Positions 37,801 through 43,500 of a DNA stretch of 43,500 bases are shown one piece after another (within the stretch, counting starts at the first letter, position 1; each line of letters starts with the position of its first letter). The stretch comes from Glandiceps talaboti (lineage: Eukaryota > Hemichordata > Enteropneusta > Spengelidae): positions 11,804,242-11,847,741 of the forward strand of contig NC_135565.1 in assembly GCF_964340395.1 (NCBI RefSeq), read 5' to 3'. The notes beneath the pieces were generated by a model. It worked only from the letters and a program-made list of their open reading frames with translations, ran no database searches and was not told the origin of the DNA. The position numbers were made by a program, and so were the translations under genes.

Positions 37801-40651
37801 CTACTGTGGTGGCAAACATTTCGATGGTTGTGTCAACATCAAATTCTGTTGTTCTCGAGTTTGTGGTCACTGCATTTGATGTTGTAGTTGCTTCCTCTGT
37901 GGTCAGCTTGTAGGGATTAGTGGTTGTTGGTCGGTTGGGTGTTTCTTCTGTACTCAGTTTGTTTTGGTTAGTAGTGAATTGCTTCATTGTAGATCTATCT
38001 GTAATAGTACTAACATCATTTTGACCAGTAGTGGTCATTATATCGGTTGGTTTTGTAAACTCAGTACTTGTTGTGACAGAATTAGCAGTATCGGCATGTG
38101 ATGTTGTAGTTGCTTCTACTGTACTCAATGTGTCAGAATTGGTGACTGGCGGGTCTGTAGATTTATATGCGTCTGTACTAACATCGTTGTGTGCAGTGGT
38201 CACTGCCATTACAGTAGTTGTGTCCATCCCAATATTTCTTGTGATGTAATTCGTGGTGGATACATTTGATGCCGTAGTTGCCCCCTCAGTGCTAAATTTG
38301 CTAGGATTAGTGTTGAATTGATCTATTGTTGATTTACCTGCATCAGTACTGACATCAGTTTGTAGACTGCTCAAATCGTTGGCAGCAGTGGTGTGTATGT
38401 CAGCTGTTGATGTACCCAAGTCTGTGCTAACTATGAATTCCTTGGTAGATGCTAACTCTACTTCTGTACTTGATGCATCTGAGCTCAGCTCGGTATGCGC
38501 AGTGGTTAACATAACTGTCGTGATACCCATATCTGTACTAGTGATATTTTGCTGAGTGTTGACTGATGACTCTGTGGTGGTATAATGCATATCAGTGCCT
38601 GTGCTATCAAACTGTGCAGTTAGTGTCTCTGTGGGCAATACCTTAGACGTGATGCTGAATGTAGTTTCTTCAGTTGTTTCTGAAGCTGTAGTGACTACAT
38701 TAGGCTCTGTGGTATCAACGACCACAGATGTTCTATGTAAATCGGTGTTTGTTGTAACAGATTGTGTTGTTGTTGGATTCCATTTCGTTGTTAATAATTC
38801 TGTGCTGAGGTTCTCAGGCTCAGTAGTAGACTGTTTCATGGCAGATGACTCTACGTCAGTGGTATGTGTATTTTGATCAGTGGTAGTGGTAATGGTCATA
38901 TCACTTGTTTTGGCCATCATAGTACTGTTACTCTCATCGCTACTTGTTGTAGAATGATATGAGGTGACTGTACTTGCTTCTGTAGTCAAGATCATGGGCT
39001 GGGTGGTGAACGTATTTGCCGTAGATTTATCCCTGTCTGTGCTAACTGTATTTTCCTGAGTGGTGAAAGCCATCGGGTTCGTAGTGTCCATGTTAAGCTT
39101 AGTTGTGGTTGAATCTGTTTCTTCTTCCCTTGTACTAAATATATCCAGCTCAGTGGTTGATGTGTCTCCTGCCCTTGTATTCATGGTTGCTTCATCGGTC
39201 AACAAAGTCATTGTTTCTTCAGGAAAAGTACTGCCCTCGGTGGTAAATATACCTACTGTTGTGGCATCTGAGTACGTGCTCTCTTCATCTTTCTCAGTCT
39301 TTGCAATCATCGTCATTGTGGTGTCTACATCAGTACTGACATCGGTGGAAGATGTAACCGATATCGTACTTTCTAACGCGGTGCTTTTTCTCTGTAATTG
39401 AGTAGTAAACCTCTTCAGTAAAGTGGTATCTGTTTGTGTGATATGTTCATTTTTCTCACCTGTTGTAAACATCTCCAGGGCGGTGCGTGCATTAATCGTT
39501 GACGGAGTTCGGTTTGTGTTATATGAATTTGTGCTGACCGAATCTCGTTCAGTTGTGCTGTACATTGATGAGGTTTTGTCTATGCCAATGCTAGTTAAGA
39601 TGTACCCACTGTTATGAGATGAAGTATTGTTTTCACTGCGTTCATCTGTGGTACCGCTCATTATGGTAGTGTCAACCTCCACACGTCGAGTTGTAGTCAT
39701 ATCGGATGTTCGTAATTCTGTGGTTGAACCAACCGCTTCATCAGTTGTAGAAATCGAAGTCGTAGTGTCTTTATAGTTTGTAGAGAAATCGCTGTCCTTT
39801 CCTGTGTTTGTGTACTCATGTGATATGAGACCAGTTTCTCTTCTGACGGTTGTAAAATGTACGTCCCTGTCATCTGTAGTGAATTCCGTCTCTCCTCCAT
39901 TGTTAGTAAAACCAGTCTTCTTTTCGATGGAATTTACTTGCCAGGTTAGTGGCGTTGCAATGTCTGTTTGTTTTATGTCTGGAGTGTGCGACCTCACGGC
40001 AAGGGTAGAGTTATTATTCTCATAATTAGTATTCATTTCACCTGTAATTTGATTGGTCACAATCTCTTCTGCCATTGCCAAAACCTTTGTCCTGGTATTG
40101 GAAGTACTCTGTCCTATAAAGAAAATCATAGTGTTACAGTAACTTTAACTACTTCAATCATGCTTTTAAATAGTTTCAACATTAAATGATCGATGCTAAT
40201 AATTTTTTTTTACAGAGCTGACATTTTTGTCTAGAACACGACGGCCTTATTGCCGGCACTGTACTCAAGTGATGTAAATATTGTTAATGGTGCATCGACA
40301 ATGGACAATGGGTTAAGATAAGAAAAAGACATTGTTAATGTACATCTTGATGGATGTAATTATAAAACGAAACATTTCCTACATGGTACAGGCAAGTAGA
40401 ATATGGCACGTCACTCCCCTCCCAACAACTCAAACCTCACTTGCAATATATATACTAATATAATGTGAAACAAGACGCAAGGTTATATTAAAATGTTAAA
40501 TTTAACGTTATGTGACACGTGATAGCGATTGCGTCCAGCATTCACGGAATGTATAGGCTTCCATGCTCTCGTCAAAGTAGATGTTTGACTTACCGTTTAT
40601 ATGTGACACAGTGATGAACAAAAGAAAGACCACATATAAAGTTGCCATCAT
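8859..40651 (-). CDS. Giant mucin-like cadherin receptor, 26 coding exons (whole gene span)
   Basis: The span covers the complete coding region read on the minus strand; the exons are listed separately. All 25 junctions use GT-AG with consistent phase, and exon lengths sum to 15,723 nt (5,240 residues plus stop). Predicted layout: signal peptide 1-20; Thr/Ser-rich mucin-like region about 21-3480, with no cysteine that I saw; first Cys at about 3486; 14 EC repeats about 3489-4975; transmembrane helix about 4983-5011; cytoplasmic tail 5012-5240. The tail carries KSRRISK, PPLPPR (class II SH3 ligand) and YLTM/YITM (YxxM). It lacks a recognisable beta-catenin-binding region, so it is not a classical cadherin. 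It is likely a calcium-dependent adhesion or surface-coat receptor. A mucin region combined with EC repeats recalls CDHR5, but there the mucin part is membrane-proximal and short. No orthologue recognised. Confidence 0.88.
9881..9923. repeat. (AAAC)n microsatellite
   Basis: About ten ACAA units. Confidence 0.92.
10148..10550 (-). mobile_element. MITE copy 2, inverted relative to copy 1, in the last intron
   Basis: The left end AGGGGCTAGATCAATAGTTC is mirrored at the right end (CTACTTTGAAATATTGATCT then AACCCTT). Internal blocks (GAGCCATTTTAGTTCTCATG, and GGTGGGTCTGAGGCTCAAGT) are reverse complements of blocks in 7969-8423. Confidence 0.65.
10592..10726 (-). CDS. Mucin-cadherin exon 25: tandem YxxM motifs
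   Basis: 135 nt, phase 1 to 1, acceptor TTTTACTGATAG and weaker donor GTTAGT. It reads [15 protein letters not shown], then QYLTMRTPG and QYITMRTSG 16 residues apart. YLTM (Tyr about 5116) and YITM (Tyr about 5132) fit YxxM, the consensus for PI3-kinase p85 SH2 binding when phosphorylated. Confidence 0.83.
11366..11454 (-). CDS. Mucin-cadherin exon 24: cytoplasmic acidic segment
   Basis: 89 nt, entering in phase 2 and leaving in phase 1, acceptor TTCTGTCGACAG and donor GTAAGA. It reads [20 protein letters not shown] then FVVEGSETG. No known domain. Confidence 0.82.
11883..12019 (-). CDS. Mucin-cadherin exon 23: proline-rich tail segment
   Basis: 137 nt, entering in phase 0 and leaving in phase 2, acceptor CCTCATACAG and donor GTAAGT. 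It starts [15 protein letters not shown], where PPLPPR fits the class II SH3 ligand PxxPxR, followed by a Gly/Ser-rich stretch. Confidence 0.85.
12506..12524 (-). CDS. Mucin-cadherin exon 22: 19-nt microexon, basic juxtamembrane segment
   Basis: Only 19 nt between acceptor TTCACCTTACAG and donor GTAAGT. It joins phase 2 of exon 21 to phase 0 of exon 23 and encodes KSRRISK with the split Lys, a typical basic stop-transfer patch. Skipping it would shift the frame. Confidence 0.75.
12525..13051. other. Intron between TM exon and microexon, with simple repeats
   Basis: It holds (AT)n at about 12707-12754 followed by a TTTA run. Next is a block with GTTTGGACCAGGCTCTATGC that resembles the 3' end of a retroposon, but I cannot name a family. 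An (AAAC)n run lies at 12967-13007. Confidence 0.55.
13052..13148 (-). CDS. Mucin-cadherin exon 21: transmembrane helix
   Basis: 97 nt, entering in phase 1 and leaving in phase 2. After DCGT comes an uninterrupted hydrophobic run of about 28 residues ([17 protein letters not shown], then [11 protein letters not shown]). It contains juxtamembrane cysteines that could be palmitoylated. The donor GTAAGT is read after GTC AA. Confidence 0.88.
13212..13313. repeat. (CAT)n microsatellite
   Basis: About 33 CAT units with two interruptions, in the intron just upstream of the transmembrane exon on the transcript strand. Poly-His and poly-Met frames across it are artefacts. Confidence 0.95.
13660..13800 (+). 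mobile_element. Penelope-like retroelement fragment (C-terminal part)
   Basis: A plus-strand frame reads [20 protein letters not shown], then [15 protein letters not shown]. The pattern (K/R)EAIxIR...LNRDxGxYxLPxxYxPLL is what I know from the C-terminal end of GIY-YIG-associated Penelope-like or related retroelement proteins. It has no upstream reverse transcriptase and lies antisense in a cadherin intron, so it is a dead fragment. Confidence 0.5.
14102..14178 (-). CDS. Mucin-cadherin exon 20: end of EC14, membrane-proximal stem
   Basis: 77 nt, entering in phase 2 and leaving in phase 1, acceptor TTGTATTTCAG and donor GTAAGT. It reads [19 protein letters not shown] and then QECLEETG, replacing the last calcium linker with a short acidic stem. 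Confidence 0.83.
14631..14690. repeat. Dispersed repeat copy B
   Basis: It shares GGCTTAAACTAGG and GGAAACACATTTT with copy A at 938-990, in the same orientation. It lies in the intron 14179-15176, which otherwise shows nothing. Confidence 0.5.
15177..15304 (-). CDS. Mucin-cadherin exon 19: EC14 body
   Basis: 128 nt, entering in phase 0 and leaving in phase 2, acceptor CGCCATGACAG and donor GTAAGC. It reads [20 protein letters not shown] and then [11 protein letters not shown]. Confidence 0.85.
15737..15873 (-). CDS. Mucin-cadherin exon 18: start of EC14
   Basis: 137 nt, entering in phase 1 and leaving in phase 0, acceptor GCAATCTAG and donor GTATGT. It contains [11 protein letters not shown] and the acidic calcium motif [10 protein letters not shown]. 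Confidence 0.85.
16336..16438 (-). CDS. Mucin-cadherin exon 17: end of EC13
   Basis: 103 nt, entering in phase 0 and leaving in phase 1, acceptor ATCCTTATAG and donor GTAAGA. It reads ITVEAFDG and the atypical linker [11 protein letters not shown] in place of DxNDNxP. Confidence 0.83.
16439..17225. other. Intron between exons 16 and 17
   Basis: 787 bases of AT-rich sequence. I see no repeat, exon or element in it. Confidence 0.6.
17226..17411 (-). CDS. Mucin-cadherin exon 16: EC13 body
   Basis: 62 codons, phase 0 to 0, acceptor GTATTATCCAG and donor GTAGGT. It contains [14 protein letters not shown] and the strand [20 protein letters not shown]. Confidence 0.87.
17540..17800. repeat. Cryptic GTG/GAT-rich simple repeat
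   Basis: Imperfect GGTGGTGATG-type sequence on the plus strand within the intron between exons 15 and 16. It is purine-poor in the transcript (CCA/CAT-rich). Confidence 0.7.
17833..18044 (-). CDS. Mucin-cadherin exon 15: end of EC12, start of EC13
   Basis: 212 nt, entering in phase 1 and leaving in phase 0. It reads [25 protein letters not shown] and the linker [11 protein letters not shown], then EIKVSIPH. The donor is GTAAGT. Confidence 0.92.
18579..18771 (-). CDS. Mucin-cadherin exon 14: end of EC11, start of EC12
   Basis: 193 nt, entering in phase 0 and leaving in phase 1. The EC11 linker is degenerate ([11 protein letters not shown]). EC12 starts [12 protein letters not shown] with the calcium motif [12 protein letters not shown]. 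The donor is GTAAGT. Confidence 0.88.
19418..19563 (-). CDS. Mucin-cadherin exon 13: middle of EC11
   Basis: 146 nt, entering in phase 1 and leaving in phase 0, acceptor CTACATTACAG and donor GTAAGT. It reads [13 protein letters not shown] and continues with [11 protein letters not shown]. Confidence 0.88.
20264..20551 (-). CDS. Mucin-cadherin exon 12: end of EC10, start of EC11
   Basis: 288 nt, phase 1 to 1, acceptor TTTGTTTTCAG and donor GTAAAT. It contains [23 protein letters not shown], the linker [11 protein letters not shown], and the EC11 start with [16 protein letters not shown]. Confidence 0.9.
20676..20862. repeat. (CATA)n / (CA)n microsatellites
   Basis: Two CATA runs, about 20676-20738 and 20796-20862, with a short (CA)n inside the first, in the intron between exons 11 and 12. 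Confidence 0.93.
21061..21298 (-). CDS. Mucin-cadherin exon 11: end of EC9, start of EC10
   Basis: 238 nt, entering in phase 0 and leaving in phase 1, donor GTAAGA. It contains AQDNGITPL, the linker [16 protein letters not shown], and [14 protein letters not shown], ending GNFQIN. Confidence 0.9.
21576..21887. repeat. (GAAT)n-derived degenerate tetranucleotide repeat
   Basis: More than 300 bases of GAAT units with GAAC, GAAG and AAAT variants, in the intron between exons 10 and 11. The minus-strand Ser/Phe/His frame is an artefact. Confidence 0.93.
21962..22210 (-). mobile_element. 5'-truncated non-LTR retrotransposon tail
   Basis: On the minus strand a frame reads [20 protein letters not shown] followed by [11 protein letters not shown] and a stop. 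This matches the usual end of a non-LTR reverse-transcriptase ORF (RxFxxxxxxLWNxLPxxIxxxxSL). A non-coding stretch and a (TTGA)n tail at 21962-21998 follow, as expected for a LINE 3' end. It is truncated at the 5' side and inserted in the same orientation as the host gene. Confidence 0.65.
22251..22345 (-). CDS. Mucin-cadherin exon 10: middle of EC9
   Basis: 95 nt, entering in phase 1 and leaving in phase 0, acceptor TTTTCAACAG and donor GTAAAT. It reads [20 protein letters not shown] followed by YTLRVQ. DMDRE is the EC strand motif. Confidence 0.88.
22755..22941 (-). CDS. Mucin-cadherin exon 9: end of EC8, start of EC9
   Basis: 187 nt, entering in phase 0 and leaving in phase 1, acceptor CCACTACAG and donor GTGAGA. 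It carries the linker [11 protein letters not shown] and the EC9 calcium motif [16 protein letters not shown]. Confidence 0.9.
22942..23927. other. Intron between exons 8 and 9
   Basis: It contains a (GACA)n/(GACT)n microsatellite at about 23751-23820. The rest shows no supported feature; plus-strand hydrophobic frames near 23500 have no gene context. Confidence 0.6.
23928..24038 (-). CDS. Mucin-cadherin exon 8: middle of EC8
   Basis: 37 codons, phase 0 to 0, acceptor TACTATCAG and donor GTAAGT. It reads [15 protein letters not shown] and continues with [10 protein letters not shown]. Boundaries and phases mirror exon 3. Confidence 0.88.
24039..24681. other. Intron between exons 7 and 8
   Basis: 643 bases in which I see nothing beyond AT-rich unique sequence. 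Confidence 0.5.
24682..25247 (-). CDS. Mucin-cadherin exon 7: end of EC6, EC7, start of EC8
   Basis: 566 nt, entering in phase 1 and leaving in phase 0, acceptor TTTTCCAG and donor GTAAGT. It contains [18 protein letters not shown] (end of EC6), [13 protein letters not shown], and the degenerate EC7 end [12 protein letters not shown]8 then begins and runs to TINETT. Confidence 0.92.
25384..25560. repeat. (CATA)n-(CAGA)n-(CATA)n compound microsatellite
   Basis: CATA runs flank a CAGA block at about 25477-25513, in the intron between exons 6 and 7. Confidence 0.93.
26046..26111 (-). CDS. Mucin-cadherin exon 6: middle of EC6
   Basis: 66 nt, phase 1 to 1, acceptor TTATTAG and donor GTGAGT. It reads [19 protein letters not shown], which fills the gap between DIKTG of exon 5 and VFAEDMASP of exon 7. 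Confidence 0.82.
26306..26420. repeat. (CT)n microsatellite abutting a splice donor
   Basis: More than 100 bases of CT. On the transcript strand it is (GA)n beginning about 8 bases after the exon 5 donor. Confidence 0.95.
26428..27169 (-). CDS. Mucin-cadherin exon 5: EC4, EC5 and most of EC6
   Basis: 742 nt, entering in phase 0 and leaving in phase 1. Canonical motifs in order are [20 protein letters not shown] (end of EC4), [19 protein letters not shown] (end of EC5) and [10 protein letters not shown] of EC6, ending FSIDIKT. The donor GTATGT is followed directly by a ~100-base (GA)n run on the transcript strand. Confidence 0.92.
27161..27292. repeat. Imperfect ~60-bp tandem repeat overlapping the exon 5 acceptor
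   Basis: The block with CGGGAAAACGGA, GTTAT and TTTACGTC(A/G)ACGG at 27182-27240 recurs at 27241-27292. GACGTTATCC at the exon 5 start (27161-27170) recurs inside the intron at about 27253. Confidence 0.65.
27691..27810 (-). CDS. Mucin-cadherin exon 4: end of EC3, start of EC4
   Basis: 40 codons, phase 0 to 0, acceptor TCTTTTAG and donor GTAAGT. It contains the EC linker [11 protein letters not shown] followed by the EC4 start [11 protein letters not shown]. Confidence 0.88.
27857..27993. repeat. (CAGA)n-(GCAG)n-(CAGA)n-(GT)n microsatellite
   Basis: A tetranucleotide repeat with a GCAG core and a terminal (GT)n, in the intron between exons 3 and 4. Confidence 0.93.
28452..28556 (-). CDS. 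Mucin-cadherin exon 3: second half of EC3
   Basis: 35 codons, phase 0 to 0, donor GTGAGT. It reads [14 protein letters not shown] and continues to DDSACLEDP. The LDRE motif is the typical EC calcium-binding and strand motif. A Cys here may pair with the Cys in ENCTVY of exon 2. Confidence 0.85.
28790..28876. repeat. (GA)n microsatellite with G-run
   Basis: About 85 bases of GA, read as a long (TC)n polypyrimidine tract in the transcript, starting about 60 bases after the exon 2 donor. Confidence 0.95.
28934..40113 (-). CDS. Mucin-cadherin exon 2: 11.18-kb exon with mucin-like region, EC1, EC2 and start of EC3
   Basis: One exon of 11,180 nt, open throughout (3,726 whole codons). The acceptor TTTTCTTTATAG gives G-QSTSN in frame with the signal exon. 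Down to about 29735 it encodes a Thr/Ser-dominated region built from ~57-residue repeats such as [19 protein letters not shown], with many N-x-S/T sites, expected to be heavily O-glycosylated. Then come [13 protein letters not shown] and two cadherin repeats (EC1 ends [13 protein letters not shown]2 ends in a degenerate linker), and the first half of EC3 up to KINDTT. The donor is best placed at ACA|GTGGGT (phase 0). A shift to G|GTATAT would put a stop in exon 3. Confidence 0.92.
29735..40100 (-). repeat. Mucin-like tandem repeat region (about 57-codon units, higher-order structure 33-38 kb)
   Basis: Base units of about 171 bp recur through most of the exon; for example GTTGCTTCCTCTGTG on the plus strand recurs at steps of about 170. 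Between about 33.2 and 38 kb five copies of a longer block can be aligned using the marker TGTGGGCATTGG. The marker starts at 33511, 34525, 35716, 36559 and 37573, giving spacings of 1014, 1191, 843 and 1014 bp. These correspond to six base units, plus or minus one. The flanks (29.7-31 and 38.3-40 kb) are more diverged. Confidence 0.9.
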
Positions 40652-40668
40652 TTACAATAACTGTAAGT
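40594..40668 (-). CDS. Mucin-cadherin exon 1: signal peptide (coding 40594-40651)
   Basis: Two consecutive ATGs start at 40651. The 19 whole codons read [19 protein letters not shown], and codon 20 (Gly) is split by the intron. This is a typical signal peptide with a hydrophobic core and a likely cleavage near the exon end. The donor is GTAAGT, phase 1. An acceptor-like TTTTTATTTTGCAG ends at 40669, so 40652-40668 is probably 5' UTR and a non-coding exon should lie further upstream. Confidence 0.85.
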
Positions 40669-41060
40669 CTGCAAAATAAAAAGTTATGATTATAGACAAA
40701 TAAGCATTTTAATCAACTGTGATTATGATGCCACAGAAAAGCAAATTGTACTAGTCGTGATTTCCATGTGTCTGGCTCTTCCGATATACTGTATACCTAG
40801 ATATTGTAGCAAATACAAAATTGTGTCTGTTTACCATCATTCTCTTATTAGTTGCCAGACTTTTTCTAAGTGCTAAAAATGATTCACTGCGTTTATGTAC
40901 AAGAAGATAGCTTTATTTTCTCATTTCTGCTTTCCGGTGAATTGAATGAACATTAGTCTTTCGTGCCAATTTCCTGTTTTGCAGTATACGCACACATGTT
41001 CTCCTTCCGGTTATATTTGTTCAAGTCGTTGGTCGACAATGGGGGATGGGGTATATAAGG

Positions 41061-41064
<4 letters not shown>

Positions 41065-41134
<70 letters not shown>
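41065..41134. repeat. (AT)n microsatellite
   Basis: About 70 bases of AT dinucleotide upstream of the cadherin gene. Confidence 0.95.
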
Positions 41135-41138
<4 letters not shown>

Positions 41139-42650
41139 AAATTTAAATTTACAAATCTAAATAGGTCCAACAAGGAAAGTCACAGAGTCGCCTCTCTCTC
41201 TAAGTGTGCTGTCATGTGTTAATGTCACCCCATTGCATTCATTGCGCATGTTTAGTAACGTTTGTCATGGATATTTCGCATGGACGGCCATCGGGTACCA
41301 AGGCTATACTATTAACTGGGTAGGTGGATGGGTGGGGGTCAACCGGCGTCTAAAAATGACTTCGTATGACACATTTCAGTTAAACATCAGCACATCAAAC
41401 CTATATATTGACAAACTGACAGCAGAAACCACATCTACAGATTCATGAGTCGTAATCAAATACATGCACACTGCAGTGCAAGGTACCAGCCTAATACATT
41501 TTCGAATTTGTATGTGGAAATATCTCGCTATCTAATTAGACTGCCAGTACAAAAGCTTATATATAAATTGTATTATGTGACCTGGATAAAGGCACTCAGT
41601 GATTGTGGGCTTGCCGAGCTATCACCTCAGACCGCTAACGAATTTTTAGTGGTCTGAGCAATCACTTAACACGGTGTCACACTTAATGATTAAGGTCACA
41701 ATAGCATTTTTCCTTACATAACAGTTCAGAGATGTTATCACAATACAAACGAGAAAAAGAAAGACCAATAGTCACATGTTTAAAGGGAAACATATACTTT
41801 GTTGATGTATAGTTTCTATGGTAACTTTAATTTCATAATTAAACAATATTCTCATGTATAGATTTACTGGAAATTGTTCAATCAAGTTCTAAAAACAACT
41901 GATACAATACAAAAAAGTTGGTAGAGGTATATTATTTTGACGTTTTGTGTAATATAGTCGAGTGAGACGCTTTGAAATGCCTTGTCGAGCCGAGAAAGTG
42001 TTTCCTAAAGAGGGATATAGGAGATGGATGTTGACAAATGTCATTGAGAGTATAATAAAGTGGGTCAGCTTGGATAATTCGCGGGGGGGGGGGACGCTGA
42101 GGTTTCGGGGTAACAACGTCTTTTGTGTAGCCTCCCTTGCGGTGATACGTTCGTACAATAATATATCCAGTGTGCATGTGTTTTACACACCCACATTATA
42201 ATTTATAACACGGGGCCTCATAAGTTACAGGCATGTTTCCTTTGTGAACATTTAGAATGACTGTATAAGTACACAATCTTTGGAAAGTTTTCTCAAACTT
42301 TATTGACAAATTTCAATTATTTGCTCATTTAATCAATAAATATTTAGTTTTTATAGAAAAAGACATCAATTACTTTTATTTCTCGCTCATCAAATTACGA
42401 GTGTAATGATATAGGTAAATCGTTCGAGACACTGTTTAATTTGCAAATGAAATGCGATAACATTCAGATTAAGATCTATGATAATAATAATTATTATCAT
42501 TATTATTATTTATTGTTTTGTGTTACACGTTTGTGAAATATCGCTATTAAAAATTATTTGTAATTGCGTATTATATGCAGTTAGTGAAACTGTGATAACT
42601 TGGGAATCTGGCGATACACTACCATAAACGTCTGTCTTCGCATCAGTTAT

Positions 42651-42723
42651 AGCCTGGAATTCATGCGGATTGGATTTGTTACATTCGTCTTTCCAAAAAT
42701 CCAATCCGTATGGATTCCAGGCT
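42651..42723. mobile_element. 73-bp hairpin insertion flanked by direct repeats
   Basis: The arms start AGCCTGGAAT and end ATTCCAGGCT. They pair over about 27 bases with two or three mismatches around a ~19-base loop. The 10-mer CATCAGTTAT lies immediately left (42641-42650) and again one base to the right (42725-42734), as a target-site duplication would. Confidence 0.6.
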
Positions 42724-43391
42724 ACATCAGTTATGACTGGGAATGGTGATGCGTCATTGATTGAAGTAGTTCGATTTTACGTCAGCAATTCCTACGACTG
42801 CTTGTGACTCCGTAACCCAAACAGATAACTCGAGCTGAACTAAAGCACTACACCAATATAATGCCACTGTACATATTTACAATACAGTCAAAGTCTCAAC
42901 CCATCCAACCACGAAAAATATTCGCTTCTTATCAAGTTATTTCAAAATTTTCATAACGTGCAGTACCATACCTTGATTCCTGGGGTTTCCACTTCTTGCA
43001 CGAGTTTCAGTGACGAGTCTACGAAAAAACGAATAGTGTCTTTCAAGAGCTAGATACGGGTATTCATTCTCGTAAACCGCAGCCTGTCGAGTAACCTGTG
43101 CGTTAGTTAACTACCAGCTCTGCAGGAGATCTTCACAGTTCGTTGAGATCCGGGTTGTGATCATACAATACCATGTAAAGTTATCAGGTAAAGTTATTTA
43201 GATATATTTGTTTACTGATTAGGAGCCATGGAAAGATTGCCAGTCACCTGAGTAAATGTATGGAGTGAATGATACAGTTAATGTGTCCTTCAGTTACGTC
43301 ATAGCTGAGATTTATATCCAGATATATACTGTACGAACTGGTGCAACTCTGTTTGAATAACTCCCTGATAGATGACAATCCATTGTTTTTT

Positions 43392-43500
43392 TAAGGGCGA
43401 GGTCAGAAGTTCAATGCTTGATTTAAGCAATTAGGTCACAGACTCTCCCCCCCCCCCTTTCTATCTCAGTGATCCAAAATTGATATTCGTTTCAAACAGT
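43392..43500. mobile_element. Possible third MITE end, cut by the window edge
   Basis: AAGGGCGAGGTCAGAAGTTC followed by AATG, and then a CAGACTCTCCCC run, resemble the left end of copy 1 (GGGCGAGATCAATAGTTCAA, then CAGACCCCCC). The rest lies outside the window. Confidence 0.4.

Larger units (their letters stand above)
40669..43500. other. Upstream region of the mucin-cadherin gene
   Basis: No second gene is recognisable. The acceptor at 40669 implies an upstream non-coding exon; one candidate donor (AAG|GTATGG on the minus strand, exon edge 42972) exists but nothing confirms it. The region also holds an (AT)n run at 41065-41134, a G-run near 42085, a hairpin at 42651 and the start of a MITE-like end near 43392. 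Confidence 0.4.

Noticed and set aside
33200-38000. Array of regular direct repeats considered as CRISPR-like or satellite DNA
   Set aside because: The repeats are in frame, coding and about 171 bp long without unique spacers, so they are mucin tandem repeats.
29193-40189. Many plus-strand Val/Ser-rich open frames antisense to the mucin exon
   Set aside because: They are the complementary reading of Thr/Ser codon repeats, share the repeat period, and lack starts, splice sites or domains.
41051-41060. TATA-box-like GTATATAAGG on the plus strand
   Set aside because: No plus-strand gene follows. It borders an (AT)n run and cannot be tied to the minus-strand gene start.

Overview
The window is animal nuclear DNA: AT-rich, intron-containing, full of microsatellites, with GT-AG introns and remnants of non-LTR and Penelope-like retroelements. 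An LMO2-type LIM exon and a cadherin receptor point to a bilaterian, and the compact introns fit an invertebrate (marine deuterostome or lophotrochozoan). The phylum cannot be settled from the sequence alone.

Layout. Positions 1-457 are a long foldback (MITE-like) element. At 507-589 (+) lies the last coding exon of an otherwise unseen gene; its 26 whole codons read as a GPI-anchor signal and are followed by AATAAA. At 2385-2600 (-) is one exon encoding the N-terminal linker and first LIM domain of an LMO2-type protein; its second LIM exon is not visible here. From 2601 to about 7970 I see only simple repeats and unexplained non-coding DNA.

From 40651 down to 8859 (-) one gene fills most of the window. 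I could assemble 26 coding exons whose phases all agree. They sum to 15,723 nt, i.e. 5,240 codons plus TAG. The protein is a type I receptor: signal peptide; a Thr/Ser-rich mucin-like region of about 3,460 residues carried with three cadherin segments in a single 11.18-kb exon; 14 cadherin (EC) repeats; one transmembrane helix; and a tail of about 228 residues with a basic juxtamembrane patch, an SH3-ligand motif and two YxxM motifs. The mucin part consists of about 57-residue repeats, arranged between about 33 and 38 kb in higher-order units of about 1,014 bp. I do not recognise a named orthologue.

The introns hold microsatellites, a truncated reverse-transcriptase tail, a Penelope-like fragment and one of two inverted MITE copies that bracket the last exon. 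The region 40669-43500 upstream of the gene probably contains its promoter and 5' UTR, plus a 73-bp hairpin flanked by 10-bp direct repeats. The genes need not work together: the GPI-anchored protein and the mucin-cadherin would act at the cell surface, and the LMO protein in nuclear transcription complexes.
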